This document shows positions 34,092 to 42,891 of a stretch of 64,000 nt of DNA, in pieces. The notes beneath the pieces are model-generated. The model did not search any database, was not told where the DNA came from, and saw only the letters and a list, made by a program, of their open reading frames with translations. The number at the start of each line of letters is the position of its first letter. The stretch's first letter is position 1. The DNA comes from Nocardia sp. NBC_00508. Lineage in GTDB: Bacteria > Actinomycetota > Actinomycetes > Mycobacteriales > Mycobacteriaceae. Made by a program: the position numbers and the translations under genes. The DNA lies in assembly GCF_036346875.1 (NCBI RefSeq), contig NZ_CP107852.1, forward strand, positions 3,410,001-3,474,000, written 5' to 3'.

Positions 34092-34883
34092 ATGGCTGAC
34101 CTCGAAGCGCTGCTCGGTGATTTCGCCGACGAATGCGCGGATCTGGAACGACTCGTCGGCCAGTTGGCACTCGGGGAGTGGGCGCGCACCACCCCGGCAC
34201 CCGGCTGGACCATCGCCCATCAGATCGGCCACCTGGCCTGGACCGATGAGATCGCGACGATCGCCGCGGCGGACCCAGCGGACTTCCAGCGCTTGGTGAC
34301 CGAGGCCGGGCCGCGTGCGCTCACCTTCGTCGATGAAGCGGCCGAGCAGGCCGCGACCGAACCCCCTGCCGACTTGCTCGACCGGTGGCGTCGTGGACGC
34401 GCATCCCTCGCCGCGGCGCTGCGCGCGGTGCCGCCGGGTAGCAAACTGCCGTGGTTCGGCCCGCCGATGAGCGCGGCCTCGATGATCACCGCCCGCATCA
34501 TGGAGACCTGGGCGCATGGGCAGGACGTGGCCGACACGCTCAGCGTACGCAGGACGCCAACGGCCCGGCTGCGCACCGTGGCCCATATCGGCGTGCGCAC
34601 CAGGAACTTCGCCTACATGGTGCATGGAAAGACCCCGCCCGCAGCGGAATTCCGAGTCGAGCTGGCGGCGCCGGACGGCACGATCTGGTCGTGGGGTCCC
34701 GACGATGCCGCGCAGCGAGTGACCGGACCCGCGCTCGATTTCTGCCTCCTGGTGACACAGCGCCGCCATCATGACGACCTCACGATCGAGGCATATGGAG
34801 CCGACGCCGCGGAATGGCTCGCCATCGCACAGGCGTTCGCGGGGCCGACGGGCGAAGGAAGGACAGCGGGCCAGTTCGCCTGA
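34092..34883 (+). CDS. TIGR03084-family / mycothiol-dependent maleylpyruvate isomerase-like protein
   Basis: A 263-residue protein of the DinB/MDMPI metal-binding superfamily. The N-terminal four-helix bundle holds the metal-ligand histidine region GWTIAHQIGHLAWTDE near residue 38 and ETWAHGQDVADTL near 138. The remaining C-terminal part (from about 160) is a SCP2-like or MDMPI C-terminal domain with RHHDDLTIEAYG. Related enzymes use mycothiol as cofactor, but the reaction of TIGR03084 proteins is not established. CAAGGAAACGA precedes ATG 34092. It is monocistronic. Confidence 0.82.
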   Translation: MADLEALLGDFADECADLERLVGQLALGEWARTTPAPGWTIAHQIGHLAWTDEIATIAAADPADFQRLVTEAGPRALTFVDEAAEQAATEPPADLLDRWRRGRASLAAALRAVPPGSKLPWFGPPMSAASMITARIMETWAHGQDVADTLSVRRTPTARLRTVAHIGVRTRNFAYMVHGKTPPAAEFRVELAAPDGTIWSWGPDDAAQRVTGPALDFCLLVTQRRHHDDLTIEAYGADAAEWLAIAQAFAGPTGEGRTAGQFA

Positions 34884-35022
34884 CCCGCTGACACCGGACC
34901 CGATCCCGAGATTTGGAGCGGGCGAGCGCCACACTTGGGTGCGCCGTGTTCGTGTCGACGGCCGGACGCCGTTGGCCGGGGTGTCTCGATGTGGCAGTCG
35001 AGAATGGCGCTCGCCAGCTACA

Positions 35023-35036
35023 CGGGTATTTACCCG
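35023..35036. promoter_or_regulatory. 14-bp palindrome upstream of lhgO
   Basis: CGGGTATTTACCCG is a perfect palindrome 79 bases before the lhgO start, in an otherwise featureless 231-bp gap (34884-35114). Possible operator; no regulator gene is nearby. Confidence 0.35.
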
Positions 35037-35114
35037 CTCGTGGGTCGGCGGAAACCAACAATGCCACCCGGGACATGCGGATGGGCGGTGCGCCACCGCT
35101 TACGCTGCTCGGCA

Positions 35115-36317
35115 ATGAACGAGCGAACCATCGGCACAGCCTACGATTTCTGCGTCATCGGCGGCGGCATCGTCGGCGTCGCGACCGCACACCAGATCCT
35201 GACGCGCAACCCCGGCGCGAGCCTGGTGCTGCTGGAGAAGGCGCGCGAGCTGGCCACCCACCAGACGGGGCACAACAGCGGCGTAATCCATTCCGGCATC
35301 TACTATCCGCCGAACAGCTTGAAGGCCACGCTGTGCCGCCGCGGCGCGCAATGGACCAAGGATTTCGCTGCGGCACATGGCATTCCGTACCAGGTCTGCG
35401 GCAAGTTGCTGGTAGCGACCGACCATGCCGAATACGCACGCATGCTCGCGCTGCACGAACGGTCGATCACCAACGGAGTTACCGTCGAACTGATCGACGC
35501 GGCGGAACTCGCCCGGCGTGAACCGCGGATCACCGGCGCCGGGGCATTGTTCGTTCCGGACACCGGAATCATCGACTTCACCCGGGTGACCACCGCGCTC
35601 GCCGAGGAAGTCCGGGCCGCCGGTGGCGAATTCGTGCTCGGCGCCGAAATCGTCACGCTCACCGAGACGGCGGATGTGGTTACCGCCGCGGGCCCGGCCG
35701 GATCCTGGACCGCGCGCCGCTTGGTGGTCTGCGCGGGCTTACAGTCCGATCGGATGGCGCGAGCGGCCGGGCTGCGCACCGACTTTCGCATCGTGCCATT
35801 CCGTGGCGAGTACTACCAACTGCCGCCGGAACGAACGGGGCTGGTCAGCACGCTGATCTATCCCATTCCCGATCCCGGATTGCCGTTTCTCGGCGTGCAT
35901 TTGAGCCCGACGATCGACGGTGCGCTGACCGTCGGCCCGAACGCGGTGCTCGGACTGGCCAGAGAGGGCTATCGCAAGGGCAGCTTCGATGCCGAGGACG
36001 CGCGAGATGTACTCGGCTTCCCCGGATTTCACCGAGTCGCCAGGGCGAACGTGCGCACCGGCCTGCGAGAACTGCGCAACTCACTGTTCAAGCGCGGATA
36101 CCTGGCGCAGTGCCGCCGCTACTGTCCAGAGCTGACGCTCGCCGATCTGCTTCCACGCGAGGCGGGCATTCGCGCGCAGGCGGTCCTGCGCGACGGAACT
36201 CTGGTGCACGACTTCATGATCGAACACACCGAGCGATCGGTCCACTTGCTCAACGCCCCCTCACCTGCGGCGACCTCGGCCATGCCGATCGCGGAGCACA
36301 TCGTCGACCAGCTCTGA
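35115..36317 (+). CDS. lhgO: L-2-hydroxyglutarate oxidase
   Basis: A 400-residue FAD-dependent oxidoreductase of the DAO/LhgO family that converts L-2-hydroxyglutarate to 2-oxoglutarate, feeding electrons to the quinone pool. The dinucleotide motif CVIGGGIVGVATAHQIL is near residue 13. The family signature TGHNSGVIHSGIYYPPNSLKA is near 50-70. FRGEYYQLPPER follows, then LGVHLSPTIDGALTVGPNAV and the C-terminal GIRAQAVLRDGTLVHDF. The ATG at 35115 gives the standard length; the upstream frame extension contains no conserved residues. It is monocistronic. Confidence 0.9.
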   Translation: MNERTIGTAYDFCVIGGGIVGVATAHQILTRNPGASLVLLEKARELATHQTGHNSGVIHSGIYYPPNSLKATLCRRGAQWTKDFAAAHGIPYQVCGKLLVATDHAEYARMLALHERSITNGVTVELIDAAELARREPRITGAGALFVPDTGIIDFTRVTTALAEEVRAAGGEFVLGAEIVTLTETADVVTAAGPAGSWTARRLVVCAGLQSDRMARAAGLRTDFRIVPFRGEYYQLPPERTGLVSTLIYPIPDPGLPFLGVHLSPTIDGALTVGPNAVLGLAREGYRKGSFDAEDARDVLGFPGFHRVARANVRTGLRELRNSLFKRGYLAQCRRYCPELTLADLLPREAGIRAQAVLRDGTLVHDFMIEHTERSVHLLNAPSPAATSAMPIAEHIVDQL

Positions 36318-36453
36318 GCGTCGCCGGAAGGCACGGACTCGAGCAACCGACCGGTCGCATCTGGCAATAAGACACACCAAATTTACGCACAAAGTCTCGA
36401 ATAAAGAGGAGAGCTGTAGTACTTTTGACGCCAGTCGTGAACAGGGAGGGCCT

Positions 36454-36924
36454 ATGGGCCACATCAAGTACGCGAGTGACGTCGGAGCACCTGTCGAGGT
36501 CGCCTTCAACTACACGGACAACCACCTATTCGTACCGGATTGGATGTTCGGCATCGTGGATTTCGTGCCGACCGGCGAATCGGACCGCGGCCTCGGCGCT
36601 GTCTTCGCGACCAGCGCCCGTCTCGCACTCTGGCGACCGAATCCGACCTGCGAGATCACCGAGTACCGCCGCAACGCGGTGATCGGGTATACGCTCCGTG
36701 GACGCTTGTCCGGAACGCTGACACTGCGCTTCGACCCGCTCGGCTACGGGCGGTCGGTGCTGACCTCCGAGGCGGAGTACGGTCCACCGCGCGGGCCGGT
36801 CGGCCGCCTGGGCGCCGGGCTGGTGGACGCCGCGGTCGAATCGGCGCTGCGACGTACGGAATCCCGGTTACGGAGGGAGATAGAGGAATTCCACGGTACC
36901 GATCTTGTCGGTCGGATTGCGTAG
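36454..36924 (+). CDS. SRPBCC/polyketide-cyclase-like ligand-binding protein
   Basis: A 156-residue START-like fold protein. The N-terminus MGHIKYASDVGAPVEVAFNY is the usual first strand and helix of SRPBCC proteins. Beta strands follow (WRPNPTCEITEYRRNAVIGY, LTLRFDPLGYGRSVLTSEAEY), and a long C-terminal helix (LVDAAVESALRRTESRLRRE) closes the cavity. It is likely to bind a hydrophobic ligand; catalytic function cannot be assigned. AGGGAGGGCC precedes the ATG. The upstream gap (36318-36453) is unusually A/T-rich near 36365-36415 and probably contains the promoter. RNase HI follows after 10 bases. Confidence 0.8.
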   Translation: MGHIKYASDVGAPVEVAFNYTDNHLFVPDWMFGIVDFVPTGESDRGLGAVFATSARLALWRPNPTCEITEYRRNAVIGYTLRGRLSGTLTLRFDPLGYGRSVLTSEAEYGPPRGPVGRLGAGLVDAAVESALRRTESRLRREIEEFHGTDLVGRIA

Positions 36925-36934
36925 GGTGCCGCCC

Positions 36935-37507
36935 ATGATCATCGTGAGCACCGACGGATCCTGCCTGCGTAATCCCGGCGGCGCCATCGGCTGGGCTTGG
37001 GTCAATCATCAGGGCTCCTCGGCGAGCGGAGGAGCCGTATCCGGAACCAACCAGGTCGCGGAGTTGCGCGCGGTGCTGGAGGCGATCGTGGCCCATCCCG
37101 GGTCCGAACCCCTGCTCATCGAAAGCGATTCGCTCTACGCGATCAAATGCGCCTCGGAGTGGGTGTCGGGGTGGCGGCTCAACGGCTGGCGCACGTCCAC
37201 CGGCGGCGCGGTGAAGAATGTCGAACTCGTCCAGCAGATCGATCGGGCTATCGCGAGCAGGCCCGGTCCGGTCCGATTCCGTTGGGTCCGTGGACATGTC
37301 GGCAACTACTTCAACGAGCAGGCCGACGCGCTGGCCGGCGAAGCGGCTCGGCAGGCAGCGGTTACCGCGGCCGTCGCCGAGGCGAACACCGTGGAAATGC
37401 CCGCGGTGACTGTGGAGGAAACGTCGACGGCGCCGGAAGCGCCGAAGGACAAGGCCGCGGGGAAGGCGGCCGCGCCGTCGGCGCCACAGACATTGACTCT
37501 GTTCTGA
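36935..37507 (+). CDS. rnhA: Ribonuclease HI with C-terminal extension
   Basis: A 190-residue enzyme cleaving RNA in RNA:DNA hybrids. All active-site residues are visible: D7 in STDGSCLRNPGG, E44 in AELRAVL, D65 in IESDSLYAI, H121 in RGHVGN, and D131 in NEQADALAGEAA. The RNase H domain ends near residue 140. The last ~50 residues are a low-complexity Ala/Glu/Lys/Pro tail ending QTLTLF, resembling a clamp-binding or flexible tail (speculative). The start ATG is 10 bases after the SRPBCC gene stop, so the two are co-transcribed. A 13-bp hairpin follows. Confidence 0.93.
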   Translation: MIIVSTDGSCLRNPGGAIGWAWVNHQGSSASGGAVSGTNQVAELRAVLEAIVAHPGSEPLLIESDSLYAIKCASEWVSGWRLNGWRTSTGGAVKNVELVQQIDRAIASRPGPVRFRWVRGHVGNYFNEQADALAGEAARQAAVTAAVAEANTVEMPAVTVEETSTAPEAPKDKAAGKAAAPSAPQTLTLF

Positions 37508-37542
37508 TCCGCTTGCGCGGGGACCGGAAACTGCCCGAATGA

Positions 37543-37577
37543 CCTCCGGCGGTGGTGGCTCGGCCCACCGCCGGAGG
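37543..37577. terminator. Perfect 13-bp bidirectional hairpin
   Basis: CCTCCGGCGGTGG pairs with CCACCGCCGGAGG around a 9-nt loop, between the RNase HI stop and the end of the convergent Mce-associated gene. Confidence 0.85.
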
Positions 37578-37584
37578 CGCTCGG

Positions 37585-38376
37585 TCAGTTGCCCGGCTGC
37601 GGCGCGGGCTGACCCGTCGGAGCGGGCTGCGGAGCGCTGCCCGGCGCAGGCGCGCCCGGCAGGCCGGTACCCGCACCCTTGAGCATCGGCGAGTCGAGTT
37701 TCTCGACCAGCCACTTGTCGCCTGATTTCTGCAACTGGGCGATCACGACGACGAACTGCCGCTCCGGGTTGGCCTGGGTGAAGTTGGTCCGGTACTGCGT
37801 GAGGGTCACCAGCACCTTGGCCGAGGTCTTGTCACCGGACTGGTAGCCGCACTGCACGTCGTCGGCCCAGGACTTGACCTGCGCCTGCACCATGGCGTCT
37901 TTGAGCGCCTTGGTCGCGTCGTCGAACTCTTTCAGGAACTCCCCGGTCGATCCGGCCTTCACCGTGGTGAAGTACTCGTCGAGGTTCTTCGAGTAGTCGT
38001 AGACCGAGACGTCCTTGCCGAACTCGCACGCGGCGCTGGTCGAGTCGCGGATCGCGTCGAGCTTGTCACCGCGGTCCCTACCCTGCAGGAAGAACACGAC
38101 GAGGGCGGTGATCGCCGCGACTGCGAGCACACCGGCAGCGAATGCGGCCACCAGTGGAAGCGATGCGGACTTCGCGGCCGTGTCCGCCTTGGGGACGGCC
38201 TTCTCCGCCGGCTTCTTGTCCGTCTTCGGCTTGTCTGCCTTCTCCGCCTTGGACAGCTCGGGTTTCGCCGCGCCAGCGGCATCCTCCGACTTCTCGGTCA
38301 CCTCGTCGGTGGCCTTGTCGTTGGCGGCTGCCGTGGTCTCGGCGTCCTTGTCGGTCTCGGCGTCGTCGGTAGGCAT
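37585..38376 (-). CDS. Mce-associated membrane protein (Mas/Mam)
   Basis: A 263-residue single-pass membrane protein. A long charged N-terminus rich in Lys/Asp/Ala (residues 1-72) is cytosolic. One TM helix (about 73-97, VAAFAAGVLAVAAITALVVFF) follows, then an extracytoplasmic NTF2-like domain (FTTVKAGSTGEFLKEFDDAT, FVVVIAQLQKSGDKWLVEKL). The C-terminus is Pro/Gly/Ala-rich. Mas proteins sit directly downstream of mce operons and are thought to stabilise or assist the Mce lipid importer. A hairpin lies between it and mceF, so some transcripts may end before it. Confidence 0.88.
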   Translation of the reverse strand: MPTDDAETDKDAETTAAANDKATDEVTEKSEDAAGAAKPELSKAEKADKPKTDKKPAEKAVPKADTAAKSASLPLVAAFAAGVLAVAAITALVVFFLQGRDRGDKLDAIRDSTSAACEFGKDVSVYDYSKNLDEYFTTVKAGSTGEFLKEFDDATKALKDAMVQAQVKSWADDVQCGYQSGDKTSAKVLVTLTQYRTNFTQANPERQFVVVIAQLQKSGDKWLVEKLDSPMLKGAGTGLPGAPAPGSAPQPAPTGQPAPQPGN

Positions 38377-38470
38377 CGATACAAACCTGCTTTCCCGGCG
38401 CGCATCGGCGCGCGCCGATTGGCTTCGGGGCCCGCGACAGCGAACCTTACGCGTTCTACCGGCGAGTATG

Positions 38471-38501
38471 CCCGGTCCGGCGGGGTGACCGGCGGACCGG
38501 G
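38471..38501 (-). terminator. Hairpin between mceF and the Mce-associated gene
   Basis: CCCGGTCCG and CGGACCGGG form perfect 9-bp outer arms eight bases after the mceF stop, with additional GC pairing possible inside. It may attenuate read-through from the mce operon into the Mce-associated gene. Confidence 0.55.
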
Positions 38502-38508
38502 TGCGAAC

Positions 38509-39687
38509 TCACCGCACCGGAGGCAGGGTCCGCTCGTTCGGATCCACACCCGGCGGCATGTGCGCGCCGTTGTTCGGCACATTGGGTCGCGGCGCGTTCG
38601 CGGCACCGCGGATAAGCTGGCCCGGCGGCGGGTTCTCACAGTAGTTCCACTTCGGAATCGTGCCGTCCTGCACGACCTCGTTGCGGATCTTCGGGGTTTC
38701 GTAGGTGCAGAACGGCCGCGGCCAGATGTCGATGATCGCGTGGAACTCGCCGTCGTGCGCCGGAATGCCGAGCGCCTCGCCACCGAGCGCGAGCGAGGGG
38801 AACAGCGCCCGCAGCGCGGGCAACCGCAGCTGCGCCGCCTTGGTGATCGCCTGGAAGTTGGTCGCCAGGCTGGTGATCGGATCGGCCGTCCGGTCCACCA
38901 CCGCGCCGAGGCTGGTGAGCTGGCCCGGAGCCTGATCGAGCACGCGCTGCAGCTCGGCGTTCGCGTTGTTGAACTGCTCGAACAGCGTGCCGGAGTTGCG
39001 GGTCAGCGTGGCCAGGTCCGGCTGCGCCATGGACGTGGTGTTCGCGATGGTGCGCAGGTTCGTGATCAGATTCGTGGTCTGCGGCAGCAACGAGTCCAAG
39101 CCTGCCATTGCCAGGCTGATCCCGTTGACCATGCCGCGCAGCTGATCCGGTCCCGCGCTGAGCGCGATGTCCAGCTCGTTCAGGATCACTTTGAAGTGGT
39201 CCGGGTTGACCTGCGCGATCAGGACGCTGGAGTTGTCCAGAACCTGCCACACCGGCGTCGGGGTCTGGATCTTCTCCGGATCGAACTTGATCACGGCGCC
39301 ATTGGCCAGGTACGGACCCTGCTCGGAGTTCGGCCGGAAGTCGATGTACTGCTCGCCCGCGCCGGACAGCGCCTGCACCGCGATCCGGGTGTCCACCGGG
39401 ATCTTGTACTTCGCGTCGATCTGCGCGGTGGCGGCGATGGCCTGGCCGCGGTCGATCAGCTCGATCGAGGTGACCTTGCCGATCCGCCATCCGCGCAGCG
39501 TCACGTCGTTGCCGGGTTGCAGGCCGCCGGAACGGTCCAGGTTCACCGTGACGGTGTAGTCGGAACGCAGCGGGTTGACCCGCATGATGTTCACCATCAG
39601 GTACCCTGCGCCGACCAGCAGCACGAGCACCAGGCCCACGTTCGACAGCAGCACCTTGCGGCCGGCCAGGTTGCGCAGGAAGCTCAT
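38509..39687 (-). CDS. mceF: Mce family protein MceF
   Basis: A 392-residue component of the Mce lipid-uptake complex. An N-terminal signal anchor (VLLSNVGLVLVLLVGAGYLMV) is followed by the MlaD/Mce domain (YTVTVNLDRSGGLQPGNDVTLRGWRIGKV) and the Mce helical region to about residue 300. The tail is Pro/Asn-rich (PRPNVPNNGAHMPPGVDPNE). It begins with an ATGA overlap on mceE and closes the six-gene set. Position in the order assigns it as F. Confidence 0.93.
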   Translation of the reverse strand: MSFLRNLAGRKVLLSNVGLVLVLLVGAGYLMVNIMRVNPLRSDYTVTVNLDRSGGLQPGNDVTLRGWRIGKVTSIELIDRGQAIAATAQIDAKYKIPVDTRIAVQALSGAGEQYIDFRPNSEQGPYLANGAVIKFDPEKIQTPTPVWQVLDNSSVLIAQVNPDHFKVILNELDIALSAGPDQLRGMVNGISLAMAGLDSLLPQTTNLITNLRTIANTTSMAQPDLATLTRNSGTLFEQFNNANAELQRVLDQAPGQLTSLGAVVDRTADPITSLATNFQAITKAAQLRLPALRALFPSLALGGEALGIPAHDGEFHAIIDIWPRPFCTYETPKIRNEVVQDGTIPKWNYCENPPPGQLIRGAANAPRPNVPNNGAHMPPGVDPNERTLPPVR

Positions 39688-40787
39688 CGGTGTCCTCCCG
39701 CCACCCGGCCGTGCACCAGTTGCAGGATCTGGATCAGGCTGCCCGCGAAGTCCTGCAGATCGTGCAGATCCTGGATCTTGCCGTGCTCCGGGTCGGTGAG
39801 CGCGCTGATGTCGAGGTTGGTCGCGGTCGCGTACACCGCGAAACTGCTGCCGCGGAAAGTCGCGTCGACCTTCGGCCGCAGCACCCGCAGCCGATCGAGC
39901 AGCACGCCGAAACCGTCACCGGTCCTGGCCAGCGCGTCCATCAGCTGATGGGTGTTGTCCAGCAGCGCGCTCAGCTGCTCGGTGGAGGTGTTCGCGTAGT
40001 CGCCGAGCGCGGCGCTGGCCACCGACAGCTTGGTCAGCAGTTCGCCGATGGCCCGGTTGTTCTCCGCGACCGCGCCGATCATCTGGGGCAGCGTGTCGGC
40101 CACCTCGCCGAGTTCGGAACGCCGCGACTCGATGGTGTTCGCCAAGGTGCTGAACTCACCGAGGACGCTGTCCACCCGGTCGGTGTTGGCGTTCAAACTG
40201 CCGACGACACCGGTCATCTCGGTAATGAGGTGGGCCAGCTGCCCGCCGCGTCCACCGAGGATGGAGTCCAACTCCGCGCCCAGCCTGGACAGGCTCGCGA
40301 TGCCGCCGCCGTTGAACAGCATGGACACCGAGATCAGCAGCTGCTCGACGGTCGCGCCCGCGGAGGTGCTGTCGAGGGTCAGCGTGTCCCCGTCGTGCAG
40401 CATTTCCGCACCCGGATCGACCTTGGGCTTGGATACCGCGACGAACACATCACCGAGTGGGGTGGCCTGACGCAGTTCCGCCGTGCTGCCCTTGGGTAAC
40501 TCGAGGTCCTTGCGGATGGTCAGATCCACGATGGCCTGGAAGTTCTTCGTCGTGATACCGGTGACCACGCCGACATCCGAGCCGCCGATCTTCACCTTCG
40601 CCTGGTCCGGCAGGTTCAGCGCGTTCTCGAACACCGCGTGCACCGTATAGGTGTCCCCGTTCAGACCGGGTTTGGGCAGCGGCAGCTTCTCCACCGTCAA
40701 CCCGCAGCCCGCGGTGATCGCGACACCGGCCACCGCGACGAGGGAGACCAGCGCCCTGCGTGCCTTGATCGTCATTCGGTACGTCAT
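39684..40787 (-). CDS. mceE: Mce family lipoprotein MceE (LprK-like)
   Basis: A 367-residue lipidated Mce subunit. The signal sequence ends in a canonical lipobox ITAGC (Cys near residue 28). The MlaD/Mce domain (YTVHAVFENALNLPDQAKVKIGG) follows, then a long helical segment. Lipoprotein status is the usual hallmark of MceE. ATGA overlaps occur at both ends, with mceD and mceF. Confidence 0.94.
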   Translation of the reverse strand: MTYRMTIKARRALVSLVAVAGVAITAGCGLTVEKLPLPKPGLNGDTYTVHAVFENALNLPDQAKVKIGGSDVGVVTGITTKNFQAIVDLTIRKDLELPKGSTAELRQATPLGDVFVAVSKPKVDPGAEMLHDGDTLTLDSTSAGATVEQLLISVSMLFNGGGIASLSRLGAELDSILGGRGGQLAHLITEMTGVVGSLNANTDRVDSVLGEFSTLANTIESRRSELGEVADTLPQMIGAVAENNRAIGELLTKLSVASAALGDYANTSTEQLSALLDNTHQLMDALARTGDGFGVLLDRLRVLRPKVDATFRGSSFAVYATATNLDISALTDPEHGKIQDLHDLQDFAGSLIQILQLVHGRVAGGHR

Positions 40788-41893
40788 TTCGTCAGGCCGA
40801 GCAGCGCGGCGGTGAGCCCGTAGTCGGGTCCGAAGTCCTGCATGTTTCCGGTGCGGCAGCCGTCGGCCTTCATCTGGACGCGTTCGCAGAACAGGCTGAC
40901 GATCTCACCCGAGAGGGCGGTGCCGATGAGCGCGTGCAGCCGCACGTATTGATGCTCGCGGTTCACGATCCCGTTGATGTTCTGCATGACCATCGGCGCC
41001 ACGTCGACGACCTCGGTGATGCCGTAGGCGTTGTCGCGCAGCTGCTGGGTGACGTTGGTCAGGCCGGTCATGGTGCCCGCCAGCTGATCCTCGTACTGCA
41101 CCAGGGTGGTGCTCGTGTTCACCAGGAAGGCGTTGAGCTGGTCGAGCGTGGCCTGCAGGCCGGGGGACTGCTCGGCGAGCAGACCGGACATCTGGGTCAC
41201 CCGATTGCTGAAATCGCGCACCGACTGGTCGTTCTCGGCCAGCATGGTGGTGAGCTCGTTCAGTTTGATGATGATGCTGGAGATCGCGTCCTTGTTGTCC
41301 ACGCCGACCTTCAGTGCGCCGGACAGCGCGTTGAGGGTATCGCGGATCTTCTCGCCGTTGCCGTTGAGCATCGGGTAGAGCACCCGGCCCGACAGCGGGC
41401 CGATGCCCTCCTGCCCCGGCTCCGGCTTCAGCGCGGCGGCGAACTGATCGATCGTCTTGATCATCGTGTCCAGCTCGACCGGTGTCTTGGTGCGGGCCTT
41501 GGGCAGATGCGCACCGTCGGACATGGTCTCGCCACTGGTGTAGACCGGGGTGAGCTCGATGTGCCGGTCGGTCACGATGGACGGCGAAACGATCGCGGCT
41601 TCGGCGTCTTTCGGGATCTTCACGCCCTTGTCGATGGACATGTGCACTTCGACAAGGGTGCCCTTGGCCACGATCTTGTCGACCTTGCCGACGTCCAGCC
41701 CGAGCACCGTGATCGGATTGCCCTCGTAGATGCCCGCGATGTTCTCGAAGTCGGCGGTGATCCGCATCGTGGTGCCCAACGCGTCGTTCACCGAACTCGG
41801 CAGCAGCGAGCAACTGCCGACCGCCAGCGCGGCGGCGCTGATCATGAGCGTCTTCGCGACGGACTGCAACGGAAAAGCCGTGCGGAATTTCAT
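40784..41893 (-). CDS. mceD: Mce family protein MceD, with lipobox-like Cys
   Basis: A 369-residue Mce protein. The N-terminal hydrophobic segment (TLMISAAALAVGSCSLLPSS) ends in VGSC, which satisfies a relaxed lipobox, so this subunit too may be lipidated. The MlaD/Mce domain (MRITADFENIAGIYEGNPIT, VLGLDVGKVDKIVAKGTLV) is followed by the helical Mce region and a C-terminal CRTGNMQDFGPDYG segment. ATG 41893 is chosen because it makes an ATGA overlap with the mceC stop; the longer frame lacks conservation. Confidence 0.92.
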   Translation of the reverse strand: MKFRTAFPLQSVAKTLMISAAALAVGSCSLLPSSVNDALGTTMRITADFENIAGIYEGNPITVLGLDVGKVDKIVAKGTLVEVHMSIDKGVKIPKDAEAAIVSPSIVTDRHIELTPVYTSGETMSDGAHLPKARTKTPVELDTMIKTIDQFAAALKPEPGQEGIGPLSGRVLYPMLNGNGEKIRDTLNALSGALKVGVDNKDAISSIIIKLNELTTMLAENDQSVRDFSNRVTQMSGLLAEQSPGLQATLDQLNAFLVNTSTTLVQYEDQLAGTMTGLTNVTQQLRDNAYGITEVVDVAPMVMQNINGIVNREHQYVRLHALIGTALSGEIVSLFCERVQMKADGCRTGNMQDFGPDYGLTAALLGLTK

Positions 41894-42891
41894 CCCTGGC
41901 ACCCCTCGATCACTTGGGCGAAGCACAACCAGTTGTCCGGGAAGACCCACGGCAGGCCGACGTCACCGTACGGACCGTTGCCGCCCCACGAGTTCGCCAG
42001 GTAGCGCACGGTCGGCGGCATCAGCGACAGCATCCGGTCCAGGTTGTCCTTGTTCTTCTGCAGGCCCTCGGCCATGGTGTTCAGCTGCTGGATGGTCGGG
42101 CCGAGCTGATCGTTGTTCTGCGCGCCGATCTCCTGCAGCTGCCTGGTCAGCGTCGCGACGCCGTCGAGCAGCTGGCGCAGCAGAGCCTGGCGCTCCATGA
42201 CCCGGTTGGCGATGGCCTCGCCTTGGGTGATCACCAGCAGCACGCTGTTGCGGTTGTCGGCGAGGATTCGGGTGACCCGGTCCAGGTCCTTCAGCAGCGT
42301 GTCCACCTCGGCCCTGCGGGCATCGATCACCTTGGCCAGCGCGCCGACGCTGTCGAGTGCCTGCGCGGCCAGCTCGGGCGAACCGCCGATCTGTTCATTG
42401 ATCAGATTCAGCGACTGCGCCAGTTTCTTGGTGTCGAGCGCCTCGAACTTCGGGGTGCCGAGCTGCACCACGTCGGCCAGGTTGTAGGGAACGGTGGTGT
42501 TGGACAGCGGGATTCGCTTGCCCCTCGAGCCGGAGCCGTCGCCGGGCTCCAGGTCGACGTACCTGGCGCCGAGCAGCGTGGCCATCTTGATCGAGGCGCG
42601 CGCGTCCGGACCCAGTTTCAGGTCATCGCGAACGCTCAGCGTGACCAGCACATGGCTTCCCTCGAGTTCGGCGCCGACCACCCGACCGGAGGGCACACCG
42701 GCGACATTCACTTTGTCGCCGACTTTGATGCCCGCGGCCTGCACGAACTCGGCCTTGATCGACTGTTCGCCGACCCCGATGAGTTTGTAGACGCTGGACA
42801 CCAGCAGCAGCACCACGATGAGACCGCCGCCGATGATGCCCAACCAGAAGTACCGGTTGCTGTCGAACCTGGCCCTGAGTTTCGTCATCAT
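41890..42891 (-). CDS. mceC: Mce family protein MceC
   Basis: A 333-residue Mce protein with a signal anchor (YFWLGIIGGGLIVVLLLVSSV), then the MlaD/Mce domain (IKAEFVQAAGIKVGDKVNVA, GVPSGRVVGAELEGSHVLV) and the helical region with repeated Leu/Gln heptads (LLRQLLDGVATLTRQLQEIG). It lacks the long proline tail often seen in MceC, ending CFAQVIEGCQG. The first ATG of ATGATG (42891) overlaps the mceB stop. Confidence 0.92.
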   Translation of the reverse strand: MMTKLRARFDSNRYFWLGIIGGGLIVVLLLVSSVYKLIGVGEQSIKAEFVQAAGIKVGDKVNVAGVPSGRVVGAELEGSHVLVTLSVRDDLKLGPDARASIKMATLLGARYVDLEPGDGSGSRGKRIPLSNTTVPYNLADVVQLGTPKFEALDTKKLAQSLNLINEQIGGSPELAAQALDSVGALAKVIDARRAEVDTLLKDLDRVTRILADNRNSVLLVITQGEAIANRVMERQALLRQLLDGVATLTRQLQEIGAQNNDQLGPTIQQLNTMAEGLQKNKDNLDRMLSLMPPTVRYLANSWGGNGPYGDVGLPWVFPDNWLCFAQVIEGCQG

